A stretch of 5,554 nucleotides of DNA, from NCBI GenBank assembly GCA_902496375.1, contig CABVAS010000115.1, forward strand, positions 1-5,554, written 5' to 3'. The translations under genes and the position numbers were made by a program. The first letter of the stretch is position 1; each line of letters starts with the position of its first letter. This DNA comes from an uncultured Collinsella sp. Lineage in GTDB: Bacteria; Actinomycetota; Coriobacteriia; Coriobacteriales; Coriobacteriaceae. Positions 1 to 5,554 of the stretch are shown piece by piece. Below the pieces are notes generated by a model that saw nothing but the letters and a program-made list of their open reading frames with translations, did not search any database and had not been told where the DNA came from.

Positions 1-14
1 CGCTCTTCCGATCT
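1..14 (+). other. Illumina adapter remnant (not genomic)
   Basis: The first 14 bases, CGCTCTTCCGATCT, are identical to the 3' end of the Illumina TruSeq universal/read-1 adapter. The leading C fits the read-1 adapter (ending ACGCTCTTCCGATCT) rather than the read-2 adapter (ending TGCTCTTCCGATCT). They lie exactly at the left edge and interrupt the region where the feoB ribosome binding site should be. This is untrimmed library sequence, so nothing biological should be read into it. Bases 15-21 may be genomic or may also be technical, for example an in-line tag. Confidence 0.93.
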
Positions 15-21
15 ATAGATT

Positions 22-2055
22 GTGCCCGAGGGCGCGCCCCTGCATTTTGCCCTCGCCGGCAACCAAAACTGCGGCAAGACCACCCTGTTCAACCAGCTTA
101 CGGGCTCCAACCAGCACGTCGGTAACTTTCCCGGCGTGACGGTCGACCGCAAGGACGGCACCATCCGTAACCATCCCGAGGCAAGCGTTACCGACCTGCC
201 CGGCATCTATTCGCTGTCTCCGTACACGGGCGAAGAGATCGTCAGTCGCCAATTTATCCTGGACGAAAACCCCGATGCCATCATCGACATTATCGACGCC
301 ACCAACATCGAACGTAACCTGTACCTGACACTGCAGCTCATGGAGCTCGACCGCCCCATGGTCATCGCGCTCAACATGATGGACGAGGTGACCGCCAATG
401 GTGGTGCCGTAGACGTCAACCTGCTCGAGAGCCTGCTGGGCGTGCCTGTTGTTCCCATTAGCGCTGCCCGCAACGAGGGCATTGGCGAGTTGGTGGATCA
501 TGCCTTGCACGTGGCGCGGTTCCGCGAGCGCCCCGGTCGCCTGGACTTCTGCGCGCCCGATGGTCCAGACGGCGGCGCGCTGCATCGCTGCATTCACGGC
601 ATCGCCAACCTTATCGAGGACCATGCCGCGACGGCGCATATCCCGGTGCGTTTTGCGGCGACCAAGCTGGTTGAGGGCGACGAGCTGGTGACCGAGGCGC
701 TTCATCTGGACCGTAACGAACTTGACGCCATCGAGCACATCATTACCCAGATGGAGGGTGAGGCCGGTACCGACCGTCTATCTGCACTGGCTGACATGCG
801 CTTCGGCTTTATCGGCGACGTGTGTGGGCGCTGCGTCGTCAAGCCGCACGAGAGCCGCGAGCACGTGCGTTCCGTCAAGATCGACCGCATCCTGACGGGT
901 CGCTACACGGCCATTCCAGCGTTCCTGGTGATCATGGGTCTCGTCTTTTGGCTGACGTTTGGCGTGATTGGCGCGGCGTTGCAGGGACTTATGGAGGACG
1001 GCATCGCTGCCATCATCGCCTCGGCCGATGCGGGCCTCAAGGCGTTCGGCACCAACGACGTGGTGCGCTCGCTGGCTGTCGACGGCGTGCTTACGGGCCT
1101 GGGCAGCGTGCTGACCTTCCTGCCGATTATCGTCGTGGTCTTTTTGTTCCTCTCCATTCTGGAAGACTCCGGCTACATGGCGCGTGTGGCCTTTGTCATG
1201 GATAAAGTGCTGCGTCGCTTTGGCCTGTCGGGCCGCAGCTTCGTGCCTATGCTCGTCGGTTTTGGCTGCACCGTGCCGGCTATCATGTCGACCCGTACGC
1301 TCCCATCCGAGCACGACCGCAAGATGACGGTCATGCTCACGCCGTTCATGAGCTGTTCGGCCAAGTTGCCGGTCTACGGTCTGCTGTGCGGGGCATTCTT
1401 CCCGCAGGCGACAGTTCCCGCCATGGTCTCGCTCTATCTGATTGGTATCGTGGTCGGCTGCATTGCCGCCCTGGTGCTCAACCGCACGGCATTTAAGGGC
1501 GACCCGGTGCCGTTTATCATGGAGCTTCCCAATTACCGCCTGCCGAGCGTCAAGACGACGGTGATGCTGGCATGGGATAAGGCCAAGGACTTTATTACCA
1601 AGGCCTTTACCATTATCTTTGCCGCCACCGTGGTCATCTGGTTCCTCCAGACGTTCGATATCCGCTTTAATGTGGTCGCCGATCAGTCGCAGAGTCTGCT
1701 TGCCGGTCTGGGTAGCATCATCGCGCCGGTGTTGGCCCCACTCGGTTTTGGCGACTGGCGTGCGTCGACGGCGCTCGTCACCGGACTCATTGCCAAGGAG
1801 AGCGTCATCTCGACGCTCACGGTGCTTTTGGGCGCAACGTCGCCCGCGGCGCTGTCGACCATGTTTTCGCCGTTTACCGCCTACGTGTTCCTGGTCTTTA
1901 CGCTGCTGTACCCGCCCTGCGTAGCGGCAATCGGCGCCGTCAAGAGCGAGTTGGGCGCGCGCTATGCCGTGGCCGTGTTCGCGTTTCAGGTGACGGTCGC
2001 CTGGATCGTGGCGTTTGTCGTGCATTCGGCGGGCATATTGCTGGGGCTGGCTTAG
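22..2055 (+). CDS. feoB: Ferrous iron transport protein B (FeoB), GTPase-coupled Fe(II) permease
   Basis: Inner-membrane Fe(II) uptake protein with an N-terminal G domain, 677 residues from a GTG start. Visible G motifs are G1 GNQNCGKT (13-20), the switch/G2 segment GNFPGVTVD (34-42), G3 DLPG (58-61), G4 NMMD (118-121) and G5 SAAR (147-150). A helical spacer region (about 170-285) leads into a polytopic permease from about 296. The permease carries the FeoB signatures EDSGYMARVAFVMDK (381-395), GFGCTVPA (413-420), SCSAKLPVY (444-452) and YPPCVAAIGAVKSELG (630-645). It is shorter than the 773-residue E. coli protein but has both Gate-like regions and ends cleanly at TAG. GTG is chosen because G1 then falls at residue 13, as usual in the family, and a TAG lies in frame at 16-18. 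No ribosome binding site can be seen because adapter sequence replaces it, so a longer N-terminus cannot be excluded. FeoA often precedes feoB but would be off the window. Confidence 0.96.
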   Translation: MPEGAPLHFALAGNQNCGKTTLFNQLTGSNQHVGNFPGVTVDRKDGTIRNHPEASVTDLPGIYSLSPYTGEEIVSRQFILDENPDAIIDIIDATNIERNLYLTLQLMELDRPMVIALNMMDEVTANGGAVDVNLLESLLGVPVVPISAARNEGIGELVDHALHVARFRERPGRLDFCAPDGPDGGALHRCIHGIANLIEDHAATAHIPVRFAATKLVEGDELVTEALHLDRNELDAIEHIITQMEGEAGTDRLSALADMRFGFIGDVCGRCVVKPHESREHVRSVKIDRILTGRYTAIPAFLVIMGLVFWLTFGVIGAALQGLMEDGIAAIIASADAGLKAFGTNDVVRSLAVDGVLTGLGSVLTFLPIIVVVFLFLSILEDSGYMARVAFVMDKVLRRFGLSGRSFVPMLVGFGCTVPAIMSTRTLPSEHDRKMTVMLTPFMSCSAKLPVYGLLCGAFFPQATVPAMVSLYLIGIVVGCIAALVLNRTAFKGDPVPFIMELPNYRLPSVKTTVMLAWDKAKDFITKAFTIIFAATVVIWFLQTFDIRFNVVADQSQSLLAGLGSIIAPVLAPLGFGDWRASTALVTGLIAKESVISTLTVLLGATSPAALSTMFSPFTAYVFLVFTLLYPPCVAAIGAVKSELGARYAVAVFAFQVTVAWIVAFVVHSAGILLGLA

Positions 2056-2095
2056 TTATTTATTGATGGCGCAACCTCTGTGTATTGAGTTGATT

Positions 2096-2132
2096 ACGGC
2101 CCCGCATCTGTTGCTGACGGATGCGGGGCCGT
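2096..2132 (+). terminator. GC-rich hairpin after feoB, probable terminator
   Basis: A 16-bp stem pairs 2096-2111 with 2117-2132 around the 5-base loop TGCTG. It has one T-G wobble (2109/2119), and the outer 12 G/C-rich pairs below the A-T base pair are perfect. It starts about 40 bases after the feoB stop and is the right place for feoB transcription to end. The tail TTGCTATAT is only moderately T-rich, so efficiency is uncertain. The structure could also insulate or protect the feoB mRNA 3' end. Confidence 0.75.
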
Positions 2133-2143
2133 TGCTATATAAT
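2114..2143 (+). promoter_or_regulatory. Sigma70-type promoter for the MFS gene
   Basis: A perfect -10 hexamer TATAAT lies at 2138-2143. The best -35 candidate is CTGACG at 2114-2119, four of six matches to TTGACA with an 18-bp spacer. An alternative TTGCTG at 2111-2116 would give an overlong 21-bp spacer. Predicted transcription starts near 2150, giving a leader of about 30 bases. The -35 candidate lies in the loop and 3' arm of the feoB hairpin, so terminator and promoter overlap. The -10 is convincing; the -35 is weak. Confidence 0.6.
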
Positions 2144-2164
2144 CGCCCATCGCTCAAGACAATC

Positions 2165-2172
2165 GGAGGGGG
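2165..2172 (+). promoter_or_regulatory. Shine-Dalgarno of the MFS gene
   Basis: GGAGGGGG lies 7 bases before the ATG at 2180. It fixes that start over the in-frame upstream ATG at 2015, which lies inside feoB and has no comparable site. Confidence 0.85.
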
Positions 2173-2179
2173 TTCCTAC

Positions 2180-3376
2180 ATGACTCAGGCAAGACAAGAT
2201 GGCATCTCGCTCAAGCAGTGGCTCCCGCTTATCGGGCTTGCCTGCTGTTCGTTCGTGTTCAACACATCAGAGTTCATGCCCATTGGCCTTCTGACTGATA
2301 TTGCCGCATCGTTCTCGCTCACCGAGGCCCAGGCAGGCATCATGATTTCGGTCTACGCCTGGGGTGTCATGCTGCTGTCGCTGCCACTCATGGTGTTTGC
2401 CTCGCGCTTTGAGTTCAAGCGGATGCTGCTGGGCGTTTTGGCCGTGTTTTCGCTCGGCCAGTTCTTGTCCGCCTTGGCGCCCACCTATCCTATTTTGGTT
2501 TGCGCGCGTCTGGTGGTCGCCTGCGCGCATGCCGTGTTCTGGTCGGTCGCCTCGATCATGGCTTCGCGCCTGGTCGACACCCGCCATGGGGCGCTCGCCA
2601 TCAGCATAATCGCCACGGGCTCGTCCATCGCGCAGATTTTTGGCCTGCCGATCGGCCGCGCCATCGGGCTGGCCGTGGGCTGGCGCATGACATTCGCCGT
2701 GGTCGGTGCCTTCTCTGCCGCCGCGGTGGTGTACCAAGCCGCGGTGTTTCCGGCTATGCCGGCGGGTGAGCGCTTTACCGTCAAACAGCTGCCCGTGCTG
2801 CTCAAGAACCCGTTCCTGATCGCGCTCTACGCGGTCACGGTCTTTATGGCAACCGGCTATTATGCGGGTTACAGCTATATCGAGCCGTTCCTGGCGCAGG
2901 TCGCGCACGTCGACGCAAGCGCTATTACCATGACGCTGACGGCGTTCGGCTGCTCTGGTCTGCTCGGAAGCTGGCTGTTCGGCCGTCTGTTCGATGGGCA
3001 TCGCTTCCCGTTCTTGGCTATCACGCTCTCCGGCGTGCCGGTGGCTCTGCTGCTCATGGGTCCGGTTGCACCGTCGCTCGTCGCCGTTCTCGCTGTTTGC
3101 GCGCTATGGGGCTGCTGCGCCACGGCCTTTAACGTGGCGTTTCAGGCCGAGCTCATCAAGTACACACCGGCGGATTCGTCGGCCGTCGCCATGTCGATCT
3201 TCTCGGGCCTGTTCAATCTGGGTATCGGCACGGGCACCGCAATCGGTGGCGCCGTGGTTTCGGGTCCCGGTATCGCTTGGATTGGCTTCGCGGGCGGGGC
3301 GATTACCGTCGTGGGCGTCATCCTCGCCATCACGGTGCTGTTCCCGGCCATACGCCGCGCAAAGCCCGTCGCCTAA
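2180..3376 (+). CDS. SotB-like MFS exporter (DHA1-type; sugar or drug efflux)
   Basis: A 398-residue, very hydrophobic protein with about 12 predicted membrane helices (roughly 14-34, 47-74, 82-100, 104-126, 136-160, 166-190, 213-238, 248-270, 277-297, 300-322, 337-360, 366-390) and both ends cytoplasmic. Recalled similarity to E. coli SotB/YdeA runs through most of the length: FNTSEFMPIGLLTDIA (27-42), QAGIMISVYAW (51-61), FGLPIGR (154-160), GWRMTF (167-172), YSYIEPF (231-237) and SIFSGLFNLGIGTG (339-352). E. coli SotB is a proton-coupled exporter of sugars and some inducer analogues. The substrate here is inferred only and could equally be a drug or amino-acid-like compound. The start is set by a strong Shine-Dalgarno. 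The gene has its own promoter and is flanked by hairpins, so it is probably monocistronic. No regulator gene is visible nearby. Confidence 0.9.
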   Translation: MTQARQDGISLKQWLPLIGLACCSFVFNTSEFMPIGLLTDIAASFSLTEAQAGIMISVYAWGVMLLSLPLMVFASRFEFKRMLLGVLAVFSLGQFLSALAPTYPILVCARLVVACAHAVFWSVASIMASRLVDTRHGALAISIIATGSSIAQIFGLPIGRAIGLAVGWRMTFAVVGAFSAAAVVYQAAVFPAMPAGERFTVKQLPVLLKNPFLIALYAVTVFMATGYYAGYSYIEPFLAQVAHVDASAITMTLTAFGCSGLLGSWLFGRLFDGHRFPFLAITLSGVPVALLLMGPVAPSLVAVLAVCALWGCCATAFNVAFQAELIKYTPADSSAVAMSIFSGLFNLGIGTGTAIGGAVVSGPGIAWIGFAGGAITVVGVILAITVLFPAIRRAKPVA

Positions 3377-3394
3377 TCACGTCCCCTCATCAGC

Positions 3395-3464
3395 TGCGGT
3401 GGAATAGCTCCTGTTTAAGGCCTCTGAAGGCCCAAGCAGGAATTATTTCACCGCAACTTATTTT
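3395..3464 (+). terminator. Long nested hairpin with T-rich tail after the MFS gene
   Basis: The arms 3395-3416 and 3434-3455 pair over 22 positions with a single C-A mismatch (3408/3442) and three G-T wobbles. Inside them a second stem, GGCCT (3419-3423) with AGGCC (3428-3432), closes a CTGA tetraloop. The T-rich stretch TTATTTT follows at 3458-3464. The structure starts 19 bases after the MFS stop, so a rho-independent terminator for that gene is the simplest reading. It is much longer than a typical terminator stem. There is no A-run on the 5' side, so it does not look bidirectional. Confidence 0.7.
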
Positions 3465-3488
3465 GGGGGAGGGGATACGCGGCGGGCA

Positions 3489-3494
3489 TACAAT
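3489..3494 (+). promoter_or_regulatory. Possible -10 box for the GH13-glycosylase operon
   Basis: TACAAT at 3489-3494 matches the -10 consensus at five of six positions and would start transcription about 30 bases before the GH13 gene. I see no good -35; the nearest, TTGGGG at 3463-3468, would need a 20-bp spacer. A promoter is expected after the preceding hairpin, but this one is weak and may need an activator or be misplaced. Confidence 0.35.
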
Positions 3495-3518
3495 GGATGT
3501 CGTTGTGTTGAGCTTACC

Positions 3519-3524
3519 GGGAGG
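3519..3524 (+). promoter_or_regulatory. Shine-Dalgarno of the GH13 gene
   Basis: GGGAGG ends 5 bases before the ATG at 3530. This supports that start, whose protein begins directly with the first barrel strand motif (FYQIYPLGF). Confidence 0.8.
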
Positions 3525-3529
3525 TTGCT

Positions 3530-4906
3530 ATGTGGGCATACGAGACGACGTTCTATCAGATCTATCCGCTGGGCTTTTGCGGAGCTCCGCGCGAAAACGC
3601 CGCGCCCGTTGCCGAAGATGAGCTCGCCCAGGCTGCCAACGCAGCGCCCAACCCCGATGCGCCCATCATGAAGATCGCCCAATGGGCCGACTACCTGCAA
3701 GAGCTCGGCATCGGTGCTGTGCTCATTAACCCGCCGCTCGAATCCGACGGCCATGGCTACGACACGCGCAGCCTGCGCCATATCGACCGTCGCCTGGGTG
3801 GGGATGCCGATTTTGCCGCTGTATGCGAGACGCTGCACGCCCATGGCATCCGCGTGGTGCTCGATGCGGTCTTCAACCATGTGGGCCGTGGCTTTTGGGC
3901 CTTCCGCGATGTGCAGGAGCGCAAGTGGGACTCGCCCTACAAGGATTGGTTCCACATCAGCTTTGACGGCGACTCCTGCTATGGCGATGGCTTTTGGTAC
4001 GAGGGCTGGGAAGGCCATTTTGAGCTCGTGAAGCTCAACCTGCAAAACCCCGCCGTGGTCGATTACCTGCTCGAGTCCGTGCGCCGTTGGGCCGACGTCT
4101 TTGGCGTCGACGGCCTGCGCCTGGACGTTGCCTATATGCTCGACCGCGACTTTATGCGCCGCCTGCACGCCTTTGCCCGTGAGCTCAAGCCCGACTTTGT
4201 GCTGATCGGCGAGACGCTCCACGGCGACTACAACCAGATCGTCAACGACGAGATGCTCGACTCCTGCACCAACTACGAGTGCTACAAGGGCCTGTACTCC
4301 AGCTTTAACTCGGTCAATATGTTCGAGATCGCGCACTCGCTGCACCGCCAGTTTGGCGGTGACCCGTGGTGCATTTATCGCGGCAAGCATCTGCTGTCGT
4401 TTGTCGACAACCACGATGTGCCGCGCCTGGCGAGCATCCTTACCGACAAGTCCTGTCTGCGCCCCGCTTATGGCATGCTCTTTGGCATGCCGGGCATTCC
4501 GTGCGTCTACTATGGCAGCGAGTGGGGGATTCCTGGCGAAAAGGGCGGCCCCGATGGTGACTGGGCGCTGCGACCTGCGCTCGATGAGCCTGCGCCCAAC
4601 GAGCTGACGGCCTTCATCAAGCAGCTCGCGCACCTGCGCTCGGCAGACGACGCGGCGGCCCGTGCCCTCAACTATGGTGCCTATCGCAACGTGGTGATTC
4701 AGAACAAGCAGCTGCTGTTCGAGCGCGCCTGCGACGACGCGACGGTGCTCGTGGCGGTCAATGCCGTGAACGAGCCCTATACCTTTGGAGCCGGCGAGCT
4801 CAACGGCTCCTTTGCCGACCTACTTGCCGACGATGCGCCCACGGTCGAGCTTACGGGTACCCTCGAGCTTGCACCCTATGAGGTGCGCTATCTACTGAGG
4901 GCCTAG
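3530..4906 (+). CDS. Cytoplasmic GH13 alpha-glucanase (neopullulanase/cyclomaltodextrinase-like)
   Basis: A 458-residue alpha-amylase family enzyme with no signal peptide, so it should hydrolyse maltodextrin-type alpha-glucans inside the cell. The TIM barrel begins at once (FYQIYPLGF, 8-16). GH13 region I is DAVFNH (112-117); region II GLRLDVA (195-201) holds the nucleophile D199; region III GETL (227-230) holds the acid/base E228; region IV FVDNHD (291-296) holds the transition-state stabiliser D296. Region V reads LVKLN (166-170), closer to the MPKLN of neopullulanases and cyclomaltodextrinases than to the QPDLN of oligo-1,6-glucosidases. The usual N-terminal CBM34-type domain of that group is absent. 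Residues about 21-45 form an alanine-rich stretch between the first strand and the following helix. A beta-rich C-terminal domain occupies about 375-458. It closely resembles a short GH13 family I remember from gut Clostridia. Exact substrate (maltodextrin, cyclodextrin, pullulan) cannot be read from sequence. The stop is 3 bases before the glycosylase gene. Confidence 0.92.
   Translation: MWAYETTFYQIYPLGFCGAPRENAAPVAEDELAQAANAAPNPDAPIMKIAQWADYLQELGIGAVLINPPLESDGHGYDTRSLRHIDRRLGGDADFAAVCETLHAHGIRVVLDAVFNHVGRGFWAFRDVQERKWDSPYKDWFHISFDGDSCYGDGFWYEGWEGHFELVKLNLQNPAVVDYLLESVRRWADVFGVDGLRLDVAYMLDRDFMRRLHAFARELKPDFVLIGETLHGDYNQIVNDEMLDSCTNYECYKGLYSSFNSVNMFEIAHSLHRQFGGDPWCIYRGKHLLSFVDNHDVPRLASILTDKSCLRPAYGMLFGMPGIPCVYYGSEWGIPGEKGGPDGDWALRPALDEPAPNELTAFIKQLAHLRSADDAAARALNYGAYRNVVIQNKQLLFERACDDATVLVAVNAVNEPYTFGAGELNGSFADLLADDAPTVELTGTLELAPYEVRYLLRA
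4897..4901 (+). promoter_or_regulatory. Shine-Dalgarno of the glycosylase gene inside the GH13 gene end
   Basis: GAGGG sits 8 bases before the ATG at 4910, within the last codons of the GH13 gene. It supports this start and suggests translational coupling in one transcript. Confidence 0.65.
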
Positions 4907-4909
4907 CCC

Positions 4910-5473
4910 ATGCCTGTGTCCGACGAGGGCTATCAACATATTGAGCATGGGTTTGAACCCGTGTTTGACGAGCGCTCGCGCGTTTTGGTGCTCGGATCGT
5001 TTCCCTCGGTGCTTTCGCGCGCCAACGCCTTTTATTACGGCAACCCTCAGAATCGCTTTTGGCGTGTGATGGCCGTGTGCCTCGGTGCGCCCGTGCCGCC
5101 CAACGAGGGAGACTCTTTGGCGAGCGGCGAGCCCGCGACGCTCGACGCCTCGGTTGCTGCCAAGCGATCCATGCTGCTTAACGGTGGCGTAGCCCTGTGG
5201 GATGTGATCGAGAGCTGCGACATTAAGGGCTCGAGTGACGCTAGCATCAAAAACGTTGTGCCGGCACATATTGAACGCATTGTGGATGCCACGCCGATCG
5301 AGATCGTTGTCTGCAACGGCGGCACGGCCGGACGGCTCTACAAACGCTATCTACAAGAGCGGACGGGGCTACCCGCCATCGTGCTGCCGTCGACGAGTCC
5401 TGCCAACGCGGCGTGGCGTTTGGAGCGGCTTGTCGAGCGTTGGAGTGAAGCCGTTGACTGGGCAGCTCATTAA
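4910..5473 (+). CDS. Hypoxanthine (deoxyinosine)-DNA glycosylase, UDG superfamily family 6
   Basis: A 187-residue soluble base-excision repair enzyme expected to remove hypoxanthine, the deamination product of adenine, from DNA. Residues 25-35 (VLVLGSFPSVL) form the first strand and motif 1, GSFPS at 29-33. This is followed by N39 and YYGNPQNRFW (42-51), the family's hallmark block. GVALWDVIESCDIKGSSDASI (93-113) and IEIVVCNGGTAGRLYKRY (130-147) form the central segment. LPSTSPANAAW (159-169) is the C-terminal motif contacting DNA. Length and motif order match DNA-deoxyinosine glycosylases of the TIGR04274 type as I remember them. The catalytic asparagine is probably in motif 1 or the YYG block, but I cannot assign it firmly. 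The start, 3 bases after the GH13 stop with a good Shine-Dalgarno, makes it the second gene of a two-gene operon. The pairing with a glucan hydrolase has no obvious functional logic. Confidence 0.92.
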   Translation: MPVSDEGYQHIEHGFEPVFDERSRVLVLGSFPSVLSRANAFYYGNPQNRFWRVMAVCLGAPVPPNEGDSLASGEPATLDASVAAKRSMLLNGGVALWDVIESCDIKGSSDASIKNVVPAHIERIVDATPIEIVVCNGGTAGRLYKRYLQERTGLPAIVLPSTSPANAAWRLERLVERWSEAVDWAAH

Positions 5474-5474
5474 T

Positions 5475-5554
5475 TTAGATTATTGATTGAGTGCGGGCGC
5501 CGAGGTGTTTCAGAACGCCTCGCCAGATCGGCACGGGCACGGCTGGCTCGGCGC
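5475..5554 (-). CDS. 3' end of a convergent gene, product unknown (partial)
   Basis: On the minus strand an open frame enters from the right edge and ends with TAA at 5477-5475, giving a 25-residue tail that includes VPIWRGVLKHLGARTQ. Most third positions in its upstream part are G or C, like the real genes here, and the composition looks like a natural protein C-terminus. It would end one base from the glycosylase stop, a tight convergent arrangement. I do not recognise the family. A second minus-strand frame is also open (arginine-rich, stopping near the glycosylase end), so the frame choice is a judgement and the call is tentative. Confidence 0.4.
   Translation of the reverse strand, partial: AEPAVPVPIWRGVLKHLGARTQSII

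Noticed and set aside
13..738. A 241-codon minus-strand frame opposite the FeoB G domain
   Set aside because: It runs into the adapter sequence at its end and opposes a conserved GTPase domain; no family resemblance.
778..2025. A 415-codon open frame on the minus strand opposite feoB
   Set aside because: It is very rich in His, Arg, Gln and Asp, with no recognisable motif, and is fully antisense to an unmistakable feoB. Long antisense frames are expected from strongly biased GC-rich codons.
2015..2179. Upstream ATG that would extend the MFS protein by 55 residues
   Set aside because: It begins inside feoB, crosses the hairpin and promoter, has no good Shine-Dalgarno, and the extension is unlike SotB-type N-termini. 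The ATG at 2180 has GGAGGGGG at ideal spacing.
3465..3486. G-rich run as a possible G-quadruplex
   Set aside because: Only two runs of four or more G are present, with a GG and a GGG after them. This is not enough for a convincing three-tier quadruplex.
3493..3621. Possible 42-codon leader peptide starting at ATG 3493 before the GH13 gene
   Set aside because: The purine run at 3465-3474 is too far upstream to serve as its Shine-Dalgarno, the ATG overlaps the -10 candidate, and the frame is an out-of-frame shadow for most of its length.
3458..4633. A 391-codon open frame on the minus strand opposite the GH13 gene
   Set aside because: It is a shadow of the GH13 gene, whose catalytic motifs are all intact. 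It has low-complexity valine/alanine/histidine composition and no recognisable domain.
5501..5522. Nine-pair hairpin as the terminator of the GH13-glycosylase operon
   Set aside because: No T-run follows on either strand and it probably lies inside a convergent coding sequence, so I did not list it as a feature.

Overview
The window is GC-rich with strong G/C preference at third codon positions. It reads like an ordinary chromosomal segment of a high-GC gut bacterium. My best guess is a Coriobacteriia relative such as Collinsella. This rests on remembered resemblance of the FeoB, GH13 and glycosylase proteins to those of gut Actinomycetota and Clostridia, plus GC and codon style; I could not test it. 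The first 14 bases match the 3' end of the Illumina TruSeq read-1 adapter, so the left edge is an untrimmed assembly end and the molecule is probably a short-read (likely metagenomic) contig.

Layout, left to right. Positions 1-14 are adapter, followed by feoB (22-2055, +), a ferrous iron transporter whose upstream region, where feoA often sits, is lost. A strong GC hairpin at 2096-2132 follows, with a good sigma70-type -10 box immediately after it. Next is a 12-TM SotB-like MFS exporter (2180-3376, +) with a strong Shine-Dalgarno. The 153-bp gap after it holds a long, imperfect, nested hairpin (3395-3455) with a T-rich tail, probably the exporter's terminator, and then a weak promoter candidate. 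A cytoplasmic neopullulanase-like GH13 enzyme (3530-4906, +) follows. Three bases later begins a family 6 hypoxanthine-DNA glycosylase (4910-5473, +), almost certainly in the same transcript. The last 80 bases are probably the 3' end of a convergent minus-strand gene running off the window.

How the genes fit together: feoB, the MFS gene and the GH13-glycosylase pair look like three transcription units separated by hairpins. There is no shared pathway beyond general nutrition (iron uptake, small-molecule export, intracellular maltodextrin breakdown) plus one DNA repair enzyme co-transcribed with the GH13 enzyme. No mobile element, CRISPR array, tRNA or rRNA is visible. I found no convincing undescribed system. 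The points most worth a second look are the two intergenic structures, the domain-poor GH13 enzyme and the adapter artefact.
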